Under the pieces are notes generated by a model that saw only the letters and a list, made by a program, of their open reading frames with translations, was not told the DNA's origin and searched no databases. A program made the position numbers and the translations under genes. From assembly GCA_963782445.1 (NCBI GenBank), contig CAWAJM010000001.1:1-64000 (forward strand): 64,000 bases of DNA, read 5' to 3'. Position 1 is the stretch's first letter, and the number at the start of each line of letters is the position of its first letter. This stretch comes from ZC4RG20 sp963782445. GTDB lineage: Bacteria > Pseudomonadota > Gammaproteobacteria > Steroidobacterales > Rariloculaceae. Shown piece by piece: positions 52,294 through 61,409 of this stretch.

Positions 52294-52815
52294 TCATCGC
52301 TTCGCCGCGTCCGCATTCGGTACTCTATCGAACACGAAGCGATACTCGACAGGTTCGCCTTGTCGGTTCCTGCCGGTCGACGTGAAGGTCAACGTCCGGC
52401 CGTCCGCCGACACCCATTTCTTTCCGCTCGCGACGACCTTGCCGTCGTATTTGTCCTGCCAGGCGACGGTATGTGCATCGATGGGCGTCTCCGAATACGT
52501 TCGGGGAGTCTTGCTGCCGTCGATCTGCAGCGCCGCGAGGAAGCGCGAGTTGAACTCGGAGTAGTCCTTCCCGTCGCTCTTTGCCGCGAACTGCAGGAAG
52601 TCCGGCTTGCCCTTGGCATCCACGACGACGGCGAGGCCGATCAGCGTGCCGTCGGGCGCGAGGCTGTATCGGCGTACGTGCGTTTGCGGGGCCGGTCCCG
52701 CGAGCCGCGACGCGGCGACGTCGAGCTTCCAGGTGCCGAGGATGTAGGGCATTTGCGCCGCTGCGCACGCCGAAAACGCCGCGGCCGCCAGAGCAACGAT
52801 GATCGCAACCCGCAT
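52294..52815 (-). CDS. Exported hypothetical protein, 173 aa
   Basis: A signal peptide (VAIIVALAAAAFSACAAA) precedes a beta-rich domain with PYILGTWKLDVAASRLAG, VRRYSLAPDGTLIGLAV and YRFVFDRV. The G-T-W-K-L-D start resembles lipocalin-like or DUF-type exported proteins. The function is unknown. The ATG at 52815 is followed immediately by the signal. It is divergent from the OYE gene. Confidence 0.65.
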   Translation of the reverse strand: MRVAIIVALAAAAFSACAAAQMPYILGTWKLDVAASRLAGPAPQTHVRRYSLAPDGTLIGLAVVVDAKGKPDFLQFAAKSDGKDYSEFNSRFLAALQIDGSKTPRTYSETPIDAHTVAWQDKYDGKVVASGKKWVSADGRTLTFTSTGRNRQGEPVEYRFVFDRVPNADAAKR

Positions 52816-52920
52816 GATGTCTCCTCGCGATGTCCCTGCGACGAGTATAGCCCGGCCGCCTGCTGCCGAGGTCAATGCATGGTTGCCCCTGAACGTTCGG
52901 TTCCCGTGCCGGTTTCGCGT

Positions 52921-54054
52921 ATGCTGAGCGCGATCGGCTCGAGCAAAGGCGTGGAGGGCGAGTTGGCGTCGGTCGAACTGCTGTTTCAACCTTTCGAGAC
53001 CCGCAACCTTTCGCTGCACAACCGCATCGTCATGCCGTCGATGACGCGCGGGCAGGCGCCGGGCGGCGTGCCCGGCGATAAGCACGTTGCCTATTACGCG
53101 CGCCGTGCGGCCGCCGGCGTCGGTCTGATCCTCACGGAGGGCGTGCCGCCGGATCACGAATGGTCGTTCCCCGACCCCAATATGCCGATTTTCCACGGCG
53201 AGGGTCTGGCCGGCTGGAAACGCGTGTGCGATGCGGTCCATGCCGAAGGCGGCAAGATCATGCCGCAGATTTGGCACATCGGCGGCGTCAAGTATCCGAC
53301 GACGCCCGACCACATCCCGCGCACGACACCGTCGGGGATCGCGCCCGACGGCCAGCGCGTCGGCGAGCCGCTGACGGACGAGCAGTTGGAGGACCTCAAG
53401 GCGTCCTTCGTGCGCGCCGCCGTGCATGCCAAGGAATTGGGTTTCGACGGCGTCGAGATCCATGCATGTCACGGCTATCTGCTCGATCTATTCTTGTGGG
53501 CGCACACGAACCGGCGCACCGATCGCTGGGGCGGCGATTTGGCACGGCGCGCGAGCTTCCCGGCCGAGATCGTGCGCAGTGCCCGCGCGGCCGTGGGACC
53601 GGAGTTTCCGATCTTCGTGCGCCTCTCGCAATGGAAGGAGCAGGACTACGAGGCGAAGATCGCGCGCGATCCCAAGGAGCTCGAGGCGCTGCTCGGGCAC
53701 TTCGTCGACGCCGGGGCCGATCTCCTGGATTGCTCGACGCGCCGATTTTGGGAGCCGGAATTCGAAGGCTCGGAGCTCAATCTCGCGGGCTGGGCCAGGA
53801 AGCTCACAGGCCTGCCCGCGATGACGGTGGGCAGCGTCTCGCTCTCGACGGACGTGATGTCGTCGTTCACGGGCGAGGATGCCCGACTCACGTCGATCGA
53901 CAATCTGCTCGCGCGGCTCGAACGCGAGGAGTTCGATCTCGTCGGCGTCGGGCGCATGCTCATTGCCGATCCCGATTGGCCGCGGAAAGTGCGCGAAGGG
54001 CGGCTGGCGGAGCTCAAGCCCTTCGAGCGCTCGGGGCTCATGTCGCTCGCGTAG
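52921..54054 (+). CDS. Old-yellow-enzyme-family NADH:flavin oxidoreductase, 377 aa
   Basis: The TIM-barrel flavoprotein shows LFQPFETRNLSLHNRIVMPS, GLILTEGVPPDHEWSFP, IMPQIWHIGG, FDGVEIHACHGYLLDLFLWA (active-site His pair) and TNRRTDRWGG, then VGVGRMLIADPDWPRKV. Such enzymes reduce enones or related activated double bonds with FMN. ATG 52921 is used; ATG 52879 in the same frame would add 14 residues. The barrel is of normal length without an extra FeS domain. Confidence 0.85.
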   Translation: MLSAIGSSKGVEGELASVELLFQPFETRNLSLHNRIVMPSMTRGQAPGGVPGDKHVAYYARRAAAGVGLILTEGVPPDHEWSFPDPNMPIFHGEGLAGWKRVCDAVHAEGGKIMPQIWHIGGVKYPTTPDHIPRTTPSGIAPDGQRVGEPLTDEQLEDLKASFVRAAVHAKELGFDGVEIHACHGYLLDLFLWAHTNRRTDRWGGDLARRASFPAEIVRSARAAVGPEFPIFVRLSQWKEQDYEAKIARDPKELEALLGHFVDAGADLLDCSTRRFWEPEFEGSELNLAGWARKLTGLPAMTVGSVSLSTDVMSSFTGEDARLTSIDNLLARLEREEFDLVGVGRMLIADPDWPRKVREGRLAELKPFERSGLMSLA

Positions 54055-54167
54055 GCGGCGGACGGGCTGGGCACACGGCGGGCCGCGCCGTCCGACGCCC
54101 GGCGTCCGCGATCCGGCGGCCCTCGACGGGCCGCCGGACGCTCCGATCCTCGGTGGGCCGCGGAAAC

Positions 54168-54854
54168 TCAGCCGGTATTCGCGATGGCGTAGCCGCGCTC
54201 CTGGGCGCGGTTCACGGCGACGATGCCCGCCGGCACGAGGCGCGAATCCGGCACCAAATGCGCGCTGAGCTCCTTGCGGATCGTCTCGGCGTCCCCTTGG
54301 TTCTGGCCGGCTAGGAACTCGGCGAATTTCTGCGTCGCAAGGCCGCACACGGCGAACCGCACGCCGCGCTCGCCGAGCTTCGAGATCGTCGCGCCCATGT
54401 TGGGCAAGCTCGACCCGTAGCTCTCGGCGTCGAATAAGTTGCGGTCAGGCGCCTTTTTGGTCTTGGGGTCCGTGAACTGGGCAAGGCTGGAGAACATCGG
54501 GCCGTATTTCGCCCACATCGCGTCGTCGTAGGCGAACACCGTCGCGAAGTGGCGCAGGATGACGATGTTCGCGAGCTGCGAAGGCGCAAGTCCATACGCG
54601 CTCATGTTGAGGTCGAGATAGTTGCTCGCGAAGAACAGCGCTTCGCCGGCGCCGTTCGCACTCGTGGCATCGAAGACGAGGCGGTGGCGCCCGGGAAGCT
54701 CCATCCAGTCGTCCTCCTTCTCGAGCGCGGGCTGCCAGCGGGCGCCCTTGGCGGACGCCTTCTGCGCGCCCGAAGCGGCGGCGAGGGCCAGAGCCCCAGT
54801 CCCCAAGGCGGTCAAGACCCCACGGCGTGCGATAGGCTGCTTCTGCTCTGTCAT
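54168..54854 (-). CDS. Tat-type exported protein with DsrE-like domain, 228 aa
   Basis: The N-terminus ARRGVLTALGTGALALAAAS is a twin-arginine-type signal. The mature part (LVFDATSANGAGEALFFASN, LANIVILRHFATVFAYDDAM, GVRFAVCGLATQKFAEFLAG) resembles DsrE/DsrF-like proteins, which are small alpha/beta folds with one conserved Cys, seen here as VCGLA. The function could be sulfur transfer, but this is uncertain. The gene is convergent with the OYE gene. Confidence 0.6.
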   Translation of the reverse strand: MTEQKQPIARRGVLTALGTGALALAAASGAQKASAKGARWQPALEKEDDWMELPGRHRLVFDATSANGAGEALFFASNYLDLNMSAYGLAPSQLANIVILRHFATVFAYDDAMWAKYGPMFSSLAQFTDPKTKKAPDRNLFDAESYGSSLPNMGATISKLGERGVRFAVCGLATQKFAEFLAGQNQGDAETIRKELSAHLVPDSRLVPAGIVAVNRAQERGYAIANTG

Positions 54855-55103
54855 TGTGTCCTCCTTCCGCTCGAGGAATGAGCGGCCATTGAGACGACGA
54901 TGAGTCGGGAAGACCGGTCGCGCCCGGAGCGGCCTTCGGTTTCCCGCGGGAAAGCCGAGGCCTACGGCGCCGTTCCAGTCTGCGCGCCCTCCGCGTGAAG
55001 AGCAAACGGCCGAAGCCTTAGGTGGCGATGAGGCAGCCTTACACGTGCTATCGTTGATCGGCTCGAAAGGTCACTGCAAGCCAAGCACAACGAGGATAGG
55101 CTC

Positions 55104-55760
55104 ATGTCACTAAGAATCAACGATATAGCGCCGGATTTTACGGCCGACTCCACGGCGGGCAAGATCAGCTTTCACGATTGGATCGGCAACGGTTATGCGA
55201 TCCTGTTTTCGCATCCCAAGGACTTCACGCCCGTGTGCACGACCGAGTTCGGCGCCGTGGCGCAACTGGCTCAGGAATTCGCGAAGCGCAACACCAAGGT
55301 CATGGGTGTCTCGGTCGACAGCGTCGAAGACCACAAGAAGTGGAAGCGGGACATCGAAGCCGTTGCGGGCAAGCCGGCGGATTTTCCGATCATCGACGAC
55401 AGCTCGCTCACGGTCTCCAAGCTTTACGACATGCTGCCCGCCGATGCCTACCTGCCGGACGGGCGCACGCCGGCAGACAGTGCGACGGTGCGGACCGTGT
55501 TCATCATCGGCCCGGACAAGAAGGTCCGCCTGACGATGACGTACCCGATGTCGGTCGGCCGGAACTTCGCCGAGGTGCTGCGCGCGCTCGACGCCGTGCA
55601 GGCGACGGACGGCGTGCCGATCGCCACGCCCGCGAACTGGCAGCCCGGTCAGGACGTCATCGTGGCGATGAGCCTCAACGACGAGCAGGCGAAGCAGAAA
55701 TATGGCGACATCGACGTCAAGCTGCCGTATCTGCGGTTCGCCAAGGATCCCTCGCGTTAG
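55104..55760 (+). CDS. 1-Cys peroxiredoxin (Prx6 type), 218 aa
   Basis: The peroxidatic site is HPKDFTPVCTTEFG (Cys47). The Prx6-type C-terminal domain follows (TVRTVFIIGPDKKVRLTMTY, then RNFAEVLRALDAVQ and GVPIATPANWQPGQDVIV). No resolving Cys is apparent, so an external thiol is needed. The protein reduces peroxides. The length fits the family. Confidence 0.95.
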   Translation: MSLRINDIAPDFTADSTAGKISFHDWIGNGYAILFSHPKDFTPVCTTEFGAVAQLAQEFAKRNTKVMGVSVDSVEDHKKWKRDIEAVAGKPADFPIIDDSSLTVSKLYDMLPADAYLPDGRTPADSATVRTVFIIGPDKKVRLTMTYPMSVGRNFAEVLRALDAVQATDGVPIATPANWQPGQDVIVAMSLNDEQAKQKYGDIDVKLPYLRFAKDPSR

Positions 55761-55967
55761 GCGGCCGGCCGGTGAGAGAGGCCCGCCCGGCTGTCGGGTG
55801 GGCCCTCTGGCCGCCTGCGCGTGAAGTTACCGGTCCGGCTGCGGTGAATGTCGCTCCACGGGGCCGGGTTCCCGGCCCCCGCTCGGCTGATCCGGTGCCT
55901 GAGGCTCGATGCCGAACGGCGCCTCGATGCCGAGGGCCGTCGGGCTGACGGCGGCCGCCCTGGGGCG

Positions 55968-56231
55968 TCAGCCCTTGCGCCGGAACCGGCCGACGTAGGC
56001 TGCTTTGCCGACCACCTTGCCTTCCATGGCGGCGAGCAGCCCCTCGCGTGCTGACGTTGCGGGCAGATCGAGCTTCGAGTCGAGTGCGAAGAGCTCGAAG
56101 ACATAGTGGTGGAAGCGTGGCCCGGCTTCGAAGAATTTGAATCCTGGCTGCAGATTGTCGCCGAAGCAGCCGTACCTGGGCGGCACGATGCCGCCGTCTT
56201 CGAAGGCGTCGCTTTCCATGAGGAGGGGCAT
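55968..56231 (-). pseudogene. PEBP/YbhB-like protein, internally deleted
   Basis: The frame begins MPLLMESDAFEDGGIVPPRY and GCFGDNLQP, the normal start of PEBP-family proteins. It then jumps to FHHYVFELFALDSKLDLPAT and LLAAMEGKVVGKAAYVGRF, their normal end. About half of the usual ~150 residues, including the ligand-pocket D-P-D-A-P and W-V-H-W motifs, is missing without a frameshift. It is probably a non-functional remnant. Confidence 0.7.
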
Positions 56232-56439
56232 CGCGGCTCCTATGTGCGTCGTTGGTTTTTGGGCCGCACCGGCCGGGGTGACGAGTGCGCGCCGAAGCTT
56301 TAATGCCGAGGCGACGCGCGGAGGTCCGTCTCGCCTGCGCCGCCCGGCCGCTTACCCGTTTGGTGCCGAGTAAGCTGCGCATCCTTGCGCGCGTTTGCCC
56401 TGCAATCGGCGTGCCAAGTCGCGCGCAGGGTAGCGGGCG

Positions 56440-57423
56440 TCAGTCGAGATCGAGCTTGAACAACTCCGCGGCGTTCGTCCGGCCGATCCGGCGCTTGTCC
56501 TCGGCCGAGATCGTGCTCGTCGCGTCGAACCAATCGGCCGCGTCCTCCATCGTCTCGAACGGATAGTCGGCCGAGAAGTAGACCTTGTCCGTGCCGAGCA
56601 CTTCGAGCGTGCACTTGAAGGCGGGGTCGTTGAAGTTGCCGCTCGTCGTGATGTGGAAATGATCGCGGAAGTAGTCGCCGAGGGGGCGCTTGCCGCGGTA
56701 GCCGCGCGGCGAGAAGCGCATGCGCGCGTCGAGCCGCCACAGCCCGAACGGGATGTTCTCGCCGAGGTGCCCGATGCAGATCTTGAGCGTCGGATAATCG
56801 TCGAAGAGCCCCGAGCCGCAGAGCCGCAGGGAGTGAATCGAGGTCTCGACCGCGAATCCCCAGGGTGCGCTCATGAGCCAGGGGTGGCCCTCGTAGTTCC
56901 TGGCCTGCGACGGTATCTGCATGCGGGGATGCAAGTAGAACGGCACGTCGAGCTTCGCGACCGTGGCCCAGAACCCCCGGTACTCGGGCGCATCGTAGTA
57001 GATCGCCGAATCCGGCACGTCCTTCTGCGTGAAGCCGTTGACCATGCACCCCTTGAAGCCGAGCTGCTCGACGCAGCGCGTGAGCTCGGCGGCGGCGGCG
57101 TCCGGGTCCTGCATGGGCAGCGCGGCGAAGGCCGCGAAGCGGCCCGGATGCCGGGCGACGGCGGCGGCCATGTGATCGTTGGCCTTGCTGGCCAGATCGA
57201 CGGCGCGGCGCGGATCGAGGACGGCCTGGATCCCCGGAGCGTTCAGCGAAAGGATCGCGAACTCGATGCCCGTCTTGTCCATGATCTCGAGGCGCTCGTC
57301 GCCGATATCGAGGATCTGGCGGTTGAACGCCGTGAGCCGCGCCGAGTCTCCAGCGAACGCCCGGGTCTGTTCCAGGGTCTCCTCGATCGCGATGTGCTCC
57401 TCGAACGCTATCTTTCCTCGCAT
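56440..57423 (-). CDS. Gamma-resorcylate/2,3-dihydroxybenzoate decarboxylase-like amidohydrolase, 327 aa
   Basis: This ACMSD-superfamily barrel shows KIAFEEHIAIEETL (metal-binding Glu/His), LSLNAPGIQAVLDPRRAVDL, RFAAFAALPMQDPDAAAAEL, FYLHPRM (metal His), ICIGHLGENIPFGLWRLD and VYFSADYPFETMEDAADWF (metal Asp). Members decarboxylate hydroxybenzoates without cofactor or hydrolyse related rings. The divergent AAHS-type transporter gene suggests a shared aromatic acid substrate. The ATG at 57423 precedes RGKIAFEE. Confidence 0.85.
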   Translation of the reverse strand: MRGKIAFEEHIAIEETLEQTRAFAGDSARLTAFNRQILDIGDERLEIMDKTGIEFAILSLNAPGIQAVLDPRRAVDLASKANDHMAAAVARHPGRFAAFAALPMQDPDAAAAELTRCVEQLGFKGCMVNGFTQKDVPDSAIYYDAPEYRGFWATVAKLDVPFYLHPRMQIPSQARNYEGHPWLMSAPWGFAVETSIHSLRLCGSGLFDDYPTLKICIGHLGENIPFGLWRLDARMRFSPRGYRGKRPLGDYFRDHFHITTSGNFNDPAFKCTLEVLGTDKVYFSADYPFETMEDAADWFDATSTISAEDKRRIGRTNAAELFKLDLD

Positions 57424-57716
57424 TCCGATTCCTCTGCTGCTGATCGCTTGATGGGTGGGCCGGCCGCGGACGCGGCCTTCGGCCGGCGAGGCCGCGACTC
57501 GCGCGGGCCCTGACCGATTATAAGAGGTAGTCCGCGTTGTCAAAGGGGCGGTCGAGCGTGCCTCCAGAGGTGCCGTGTCCTCCGTGCGCGCGGGGCGGCC
57601 CGCGGGGCCGGCCGGCCGAGCGGCCCGCGGGCGCCCTGCAGAAGCCATTCATTCCGGAAAGTGCTAACCTTGCGCGACGACTAGACTGCCGACGGGCAGC
57701 AAGGGGGACTTTCAGA

Positions 57717-59084
57717 ATGGCTGCTGTGAATACGGATCCGCGCGACGTCATCGCTCGCGCCCCCATGAGCATGCTGCAGATCGTGGCCGTGGCGATCACG
57801 ATCGGGCTCAACGCGCTCGACGGTTTCGACGTGTTGTCGATCAGCTTCGCCTTGCCCGGCATCGCGAGCGAATGGGGCGTCAACAAGGCGGTGCTCGGCA
57901 TCGTGGCTTCCATGGAGCTCGTCGGCATGGCCATCGGCTCGATGCTGCTAGGCAGCGTCGCCGACAAGATCGGGCGCCGGCCCACGGTGCTCGGCTGCCT
58001 GTGCCTCATGCTGCTCGGCATGATCATGGTCACGACGGCGTCGACCGTCGAGATGCTGTCCTTCTGGCGCGTCGTGACCGGTCTCGGAATCGGCGGCATG
58101 CTGTCGTCGATCAACGCGGTCGCCGCCGAGTTCTCGAGCAACCATCGCCGCCATCTCAGCGTATCGATCATGTCGATCGGTTATCCGATCGGCGTCGTCG
58201 TGGCCGGCAGCATCGCCTCCGAGCTGCTCAAGGGTCACGACTGGCGGTCCGTGTTCTATCTCGGCGCGACGATCACGGCGATCTTCCTGCCGCTCGTGTA
58301 CTTCTTCGTCCCCGAGTCCGTGCACTGGCTCGCGGGTAAGCAGCCGGTCGGCGCGCTCGAGAAGATCAACCGGACGATGAAGCGCATGGGGCATGCGACT
58401 GTGAACGCGCTGCCGCATATCACGGCGGAGGCGCGCAAGCGCTCGGTCTCCGAGGTTGTCTCGCCGGCGCTGCTGGCCACCACTATCATCATGACGGTCG
58501 CCTACTTCCTGCACATTACGACCTTCTACTTCGTCATGAAGTGGACGCCGACAATCGTCGTCGGCATGGGCTTCCCCGCGTCCGTCGGCGGGCAAGTGCT
58601 GGTCTGGGGCAACGTGGGCGGCGCGCTCGGCGGCACGGTACTCGGTCTGTTGACGTTGCGCTTCGGCGTCAAGGGCCTGACGATCGGGGCCCTGTTGCTT
58701 TCGACCGTCGCGGTCATCCTGTTCGGGCACTCGCCTGCAAACTTCGTGCACCTGGCCTTGGTCGTCGGCTCCGTCGGCTTCTTCACGAACGCCGGCATCG
58801 TCGGCTTGTACGCCATGCTGGCGCATGCGTTCCCGACCCATGCGCGGGCCTTCGGAACGGGCGTCGCGATCGGCTTCGGCCGCGGCGGTGCCGTGCTCGC
58901 GCCGGTGCTCGCGGGCTTCCTGTTCAATGCGAACATGCAGCTGCCGAGCGTCGCGCTGATTCTATCGTTCGGCTCGTTGATCGCGGCCGGCGTGCTCCTG
59001 TTCCTCAAGCTCAAGGCGGAGCCGGCTGACATCGAAGGCGAGGTGGAGGAAGCGGCGCTCGAGGGCGCACCGGTCCCGAGTTGA
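57717..59084 (+). CDS. AAHS-family aromatic acid:H+ symporter (MFS), 455 aa
   Basis: Twelve hydrophobic helices are expected. The first carries GLNALDGFDVLSISFALPGI, the D-G-x-D signature of the aromatic acid symporters, and the loop after helix 2 reads VADKIGRRPTVLG (MFS motif A). Further MFS features are LSFWRVVTGLGIGGMLSSIN and VGAL-type cytoplasmic loops. The start at 57717 has AAGGGGG upstream. The gene is divergent from the decarboxylase-like gene and probably imports its substrate. Confidence 0.9.
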   Translation: MAAVNTDPRDVIARAPMSMLQIVAVAITIGLNALDGFDVLSISFALPGIASEWGVNKAVLGIVASMELVGMAIGSMLLGSVADKIGRRPTVLGCLCLMLLGMIMVTTASTVEMLSFWRVVTGLGIGGMLSSINAVAAEFSSNHRRHLSVSIMSIGYPIGVVVAGSIASELLKGHDWRSVFYLGATITAIFLPLVYFFVPESVHWLAGKQPVGALEKINRTMKRMGHATVNALPHITAEARKRSVSEVVSPALLATTIIMTVAYFLHITTFYFVMKWTPTIVVGMGFPASVGGQVLVWGNVGGALGGTVLGLLTLRFGVKGLTIGALLLSTVAVILFGHSPANFVHLALVVGSVGFFTNAGIVGLYAMLAHAFPTHARAFGTGVAIGFGRGGAVLAPVLAGFLFNANMQLPSVALILSFGSLIAAGVLLFLKLKAEPADIEGEVEEAALEGAPVPS

Positions 59085-59146
59085 CCGGAACGCGCTCGCT
59101 GCAGTCGCCGCTTTTCGGTTCTTTGGCCAGATGCTAGGAGGGATCT

Positions 59147-59743
59147 ATGCTGGCTAGGCGAACGCTCTGTGGAGTGAGCTTGGGTTTGGTGCTGGCCTTC
59201 GGGTCGATCGTGTCCGTGCAGAATGCGAGCGCGGCCAAAAAGCAGACCTCGGCCAAAGCCGATTCGGAGGCGGCCTCGACGCGTGCGAAGATCGACAAGA
59301 ACAGCCGCGAGGCCCTCGACAAGCTGTTCAAGCACAACGCGAGTGCGAAGAAGCTCTACGACCGCGCCGCGGGCTATGCCGTGTTCACGGGAACGAAGGC
59401 GGGCTTCGTAGTCTCGGGCGCGGGCGGCATGGGCGTCGCCGTGGACAAGGCGACGGGCAAGCGCACGTACATGAAGATGGGCTCGGCCGGCGTCGGCCTG
59501 AGCTTCGGCGCGCGCCGCTTCGATCTCGTGATCCTGTTCGAGAACCAGGAGCACCTGAACAACTTTGTGCACGGCGGCTGGGACTCGAGTGCGACGGCCG
59601 AGGCGACTGCGGGCACGCAGAGCAAGGGCGTCGGCTCGACGTTCTTCGACGGCATCGCGATCTTCCGCATGACGAACCGCGGGCTCATGGCCAACGCCAA
59701 CGTCTCCGGCACGAAGTTCTGGGTGGCGGACGACTTGAACTAG
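59147..59743 (+). CDS. Exported YSC84/SYLF-domain protein, 198 aa
   Basis: A signal peptide (GVSLGLVLAFGSIVSVQNAS) is followed by the SYLF (lipid-binding) domain: YDRAAGYAVFTGTKAGFVVS, GAGGMGVAVDKATGKRTYMK and GVGLSFGARRFDLVILFEN, ending GLMANANVSGTKFW. Such bacterial proteins are periplasmic or membrane-bound with an unknown role. A strong palindrome follows 6 nt after the stop. Confidence 0.9.
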   Translation: MLARRTLCGVSLGLVLAFGSIVSVQNASAAKKQTSAKADSEAASTRAKIDKNSREALDKLFKHNASAKKLYDRAAGYAVFTGTKAGFVVSGAGGMGVAVDKATGKRTYMKMGSAGVGLSFGARRFDLVILFENQEHLNNFVHGGWDSSATAEATAGTQSKGVGSTFFDGIAIFRMTNRGLMANANVSGTKFWVADDLN

Positions 59744-59748
59744 GCGCC

Positions 59749-59793
59749 GGGGTCAGAGCCCTTTTTTCATTCTGAAAAAAGGGCTCTGACCCC
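59749..59793. terminator. 21-bp perfect palindrome, bidirectional terminator or REP-like element
   Basis: The two arms (59749-59769 and 59773-59793) are exactly complementary over 21 bp with the 3-nt loop TTC. The arm starts GGGGTCAGAGCCC and continues with six T. It lies between convergent genes (SYLF plus, oxidoreductase minus) and can terminate both. GGGGTCAGAGCCC palindromes are also known as repeated elements dispersed in many proteobacterial genomes. Confidence 0.85.
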
Positions 59794-59802
59794 TCTTAAT
59801 TC

Positions 59803-61119
59803 TTAAGCCGTCCCAAACTTAGTCTCCACCTCGATCCCGATCTCCTTCAGGAACTCCGTCGGCAAGATGCCGCCGGCGCTCACGATGACGGCGTCGTTCG
59901 GTACGCGCACGCGCTCGCCGCGCTGATCGATCAGGGCGGCGTCGGGGTCGATCGCCTTGACGTTCGACTCGAGCAGCACGGTCAGCCGGCCGGCTGCGCT
60001 GGCGGCCTCGAGCCGTTCGCGATTCCGCTTCTTCGCGCGGTCGAATACGGCCCCGCGGTAGGACAGCGTCACGGCCGTGCCGGGCTGCTCGGCCAGCGTG
60101 ACGGCCGCCTCGAGCGCGCTGTCGCCGCCGCCGACGACGAGCACGCGCTGGCCGCGGTACTGCTCGGGGTCGATGAGCCGATAGGTGACTTTGGGCAGTT
60201 GCTCGCCCGGCACCCCCAACTTGCGCGGTGTGCCGCGCCGGCCGATCGCGAGCACGAGGGCCGGCGTTCGGTACTCGTCCCGCGTCGTCTTGACCCGGAA
60301 GCCGCCCCCGTCACGCTCGACGCCGACGACGCGCTCGCCATAGCGGATCTTGAGGCCCGTTTTGCGCTCGATGTCGCGCCAGAACGCGAGCAGATCCTCC
60401 TTCGTCGTTTCGGCAAACTTGACCCGGCCCACGAGCGGCAACTCGGCGGGTGACGTCATGACGAGCTTGCGGCGCGGGAAGCTCGCGACCGTGCCGCCGA
60501 GCGAGTCCTGCTCGAGCGTCAGGTAGTTGAGCCCCCGCTGTTGCGCCGCGAGCGAGGCCGAGATTCCGCTGGGACCGGCGCCCACGATGACGACGTCGAT
60601 CGGCCCGCGCCGCCGTCCGAGACGCGCGCAAACCGATTCCACGGCTTGGCGGCCCTGCTCGATGGCGTTGCGGATCAAGCCCATCCCGCCGAGCTCGCCG
60701 GCGATGAAGATGCCCGGCACGTTGGTCTCGAAGTTGGGTTTCACGTTCGGGATGTCCACGCCGCGCCGTTCGCTGCCGAATACGAGCGTGATGGCGTCCA
60801 CGGGGCAGGCCGCCCGGCAGGCGCCGTGACCGATGCAGTCGGTCGGGCTCACGAGCGTCGCTTTGCGATGCACCATGCCGAGGACCTGATGCGTGGGCAT
60901 CTCGGGGCAGGCAGCGACGCAGGAGCCGCAGCCGATGCAGCGCGTGGGGTCGATCTGCGGATGGAGCGAAACCGGCTCGGCCAGACCTGCCTCGCGATTC
61001 TCGCGCAGCGCCGCGACGCTGCGCGCGTGCTGCCGACGTCGATTGCGCAGATAAGGCACTACGAACAGCGCGAGAGGCGCCGCGTAGAGGGCCAGGTCGG
61101 CGGGCGCCAGATCCATCAT
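59803..61119 (-). CDS. FAD/NAD(P) oxidoreductase with N-terminal FeS domain, 438 aa
   Basis: Residues 8-26 form one membrane helix. Then come two ferredoxin-like clusters, CIGCGSCVAACPEMP and CIGHGACRAACPVDA; in the second the usual second Cys is His, as in related proteins. The remainder is a thioredoxin-reductase-like fold: VVIVGAGPSGISASLAAQQ (FAD), VLVVGGGDSALEAAVTLAEQ (NADPH) and a C-terminal AVIVSAGGILPTEFL. It probably passes electrons between NAD(P)H and a membrane or cytochrome partner; the divergent genes encode such partners. Confidence 0.85.
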   Translation of the reverse strand: MMDLAPADLALYAAPLALFVVPYLRNRRRQHARSVAALRENREAGLAEPVSLHPQIDPTRCIGCGSCVAACPEMPTHQVLGMVHRKATLVSPTDCIGHGACRAACPVDAITLVFGSERRGVDIPNVKPNFETNVPGIFIAGELGGMGLIRNAIEQGRQAVESVCARLGRRRGPIDVVIVGAGPSGISASLAAQQRGLNYLTLEQDSLGGTVASFPRRKLVMTSPAELPLVGRVKFAETTKEDLLAFWRDIERKTGLKIRYGERVVGVERDGGGFRVKTTRDEYRTPALVLAIGRRGTPRKLGVPGEQLPKVTYRLIDPEQYRGQRVLVVGGGDSALEAAVTLAEQPGTAVTLSYRGAVFDRAKKRNRERLEAASAAGRLTVLLESNVKAIDPDAALIDQRGERVRVPNDAVIVSAGGILPTEFLKEIGIEVETKFGTA

Positions 61120-61409
61120 TGCAAATACATCCTAATCGCGTTTGTAGGAACGGCCGAGCGGCTCGACGATGCCGGTCCCGGCGGCAGCAAAGCCGAAGTG
61201 TGCCCTGCGCCCACCTGGCCGGCACCCTGTCTGCCTATGGCGACGCATTGCGGAAATTCCGTATGTGAGCGAAAAAGGCACATATACGGCAGAAACGGAA
61301 TGGAATCTCAATTGTGAGGCAATACCGTGAATTGTGCCTTGCCGCTCCTCATGATCACCAGGAACCGGCTCACGTCCGGAACCAAGCCCGCAGCCTGGAG
61401 GATGAAACC

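Noticed and set aside
51804..52385. Plus-strand frame reading MGIEPTARG... near 52070
   Set aside because: This is the well-known spurious translation across the antisense of a tRNA, here tRNA-Sec.
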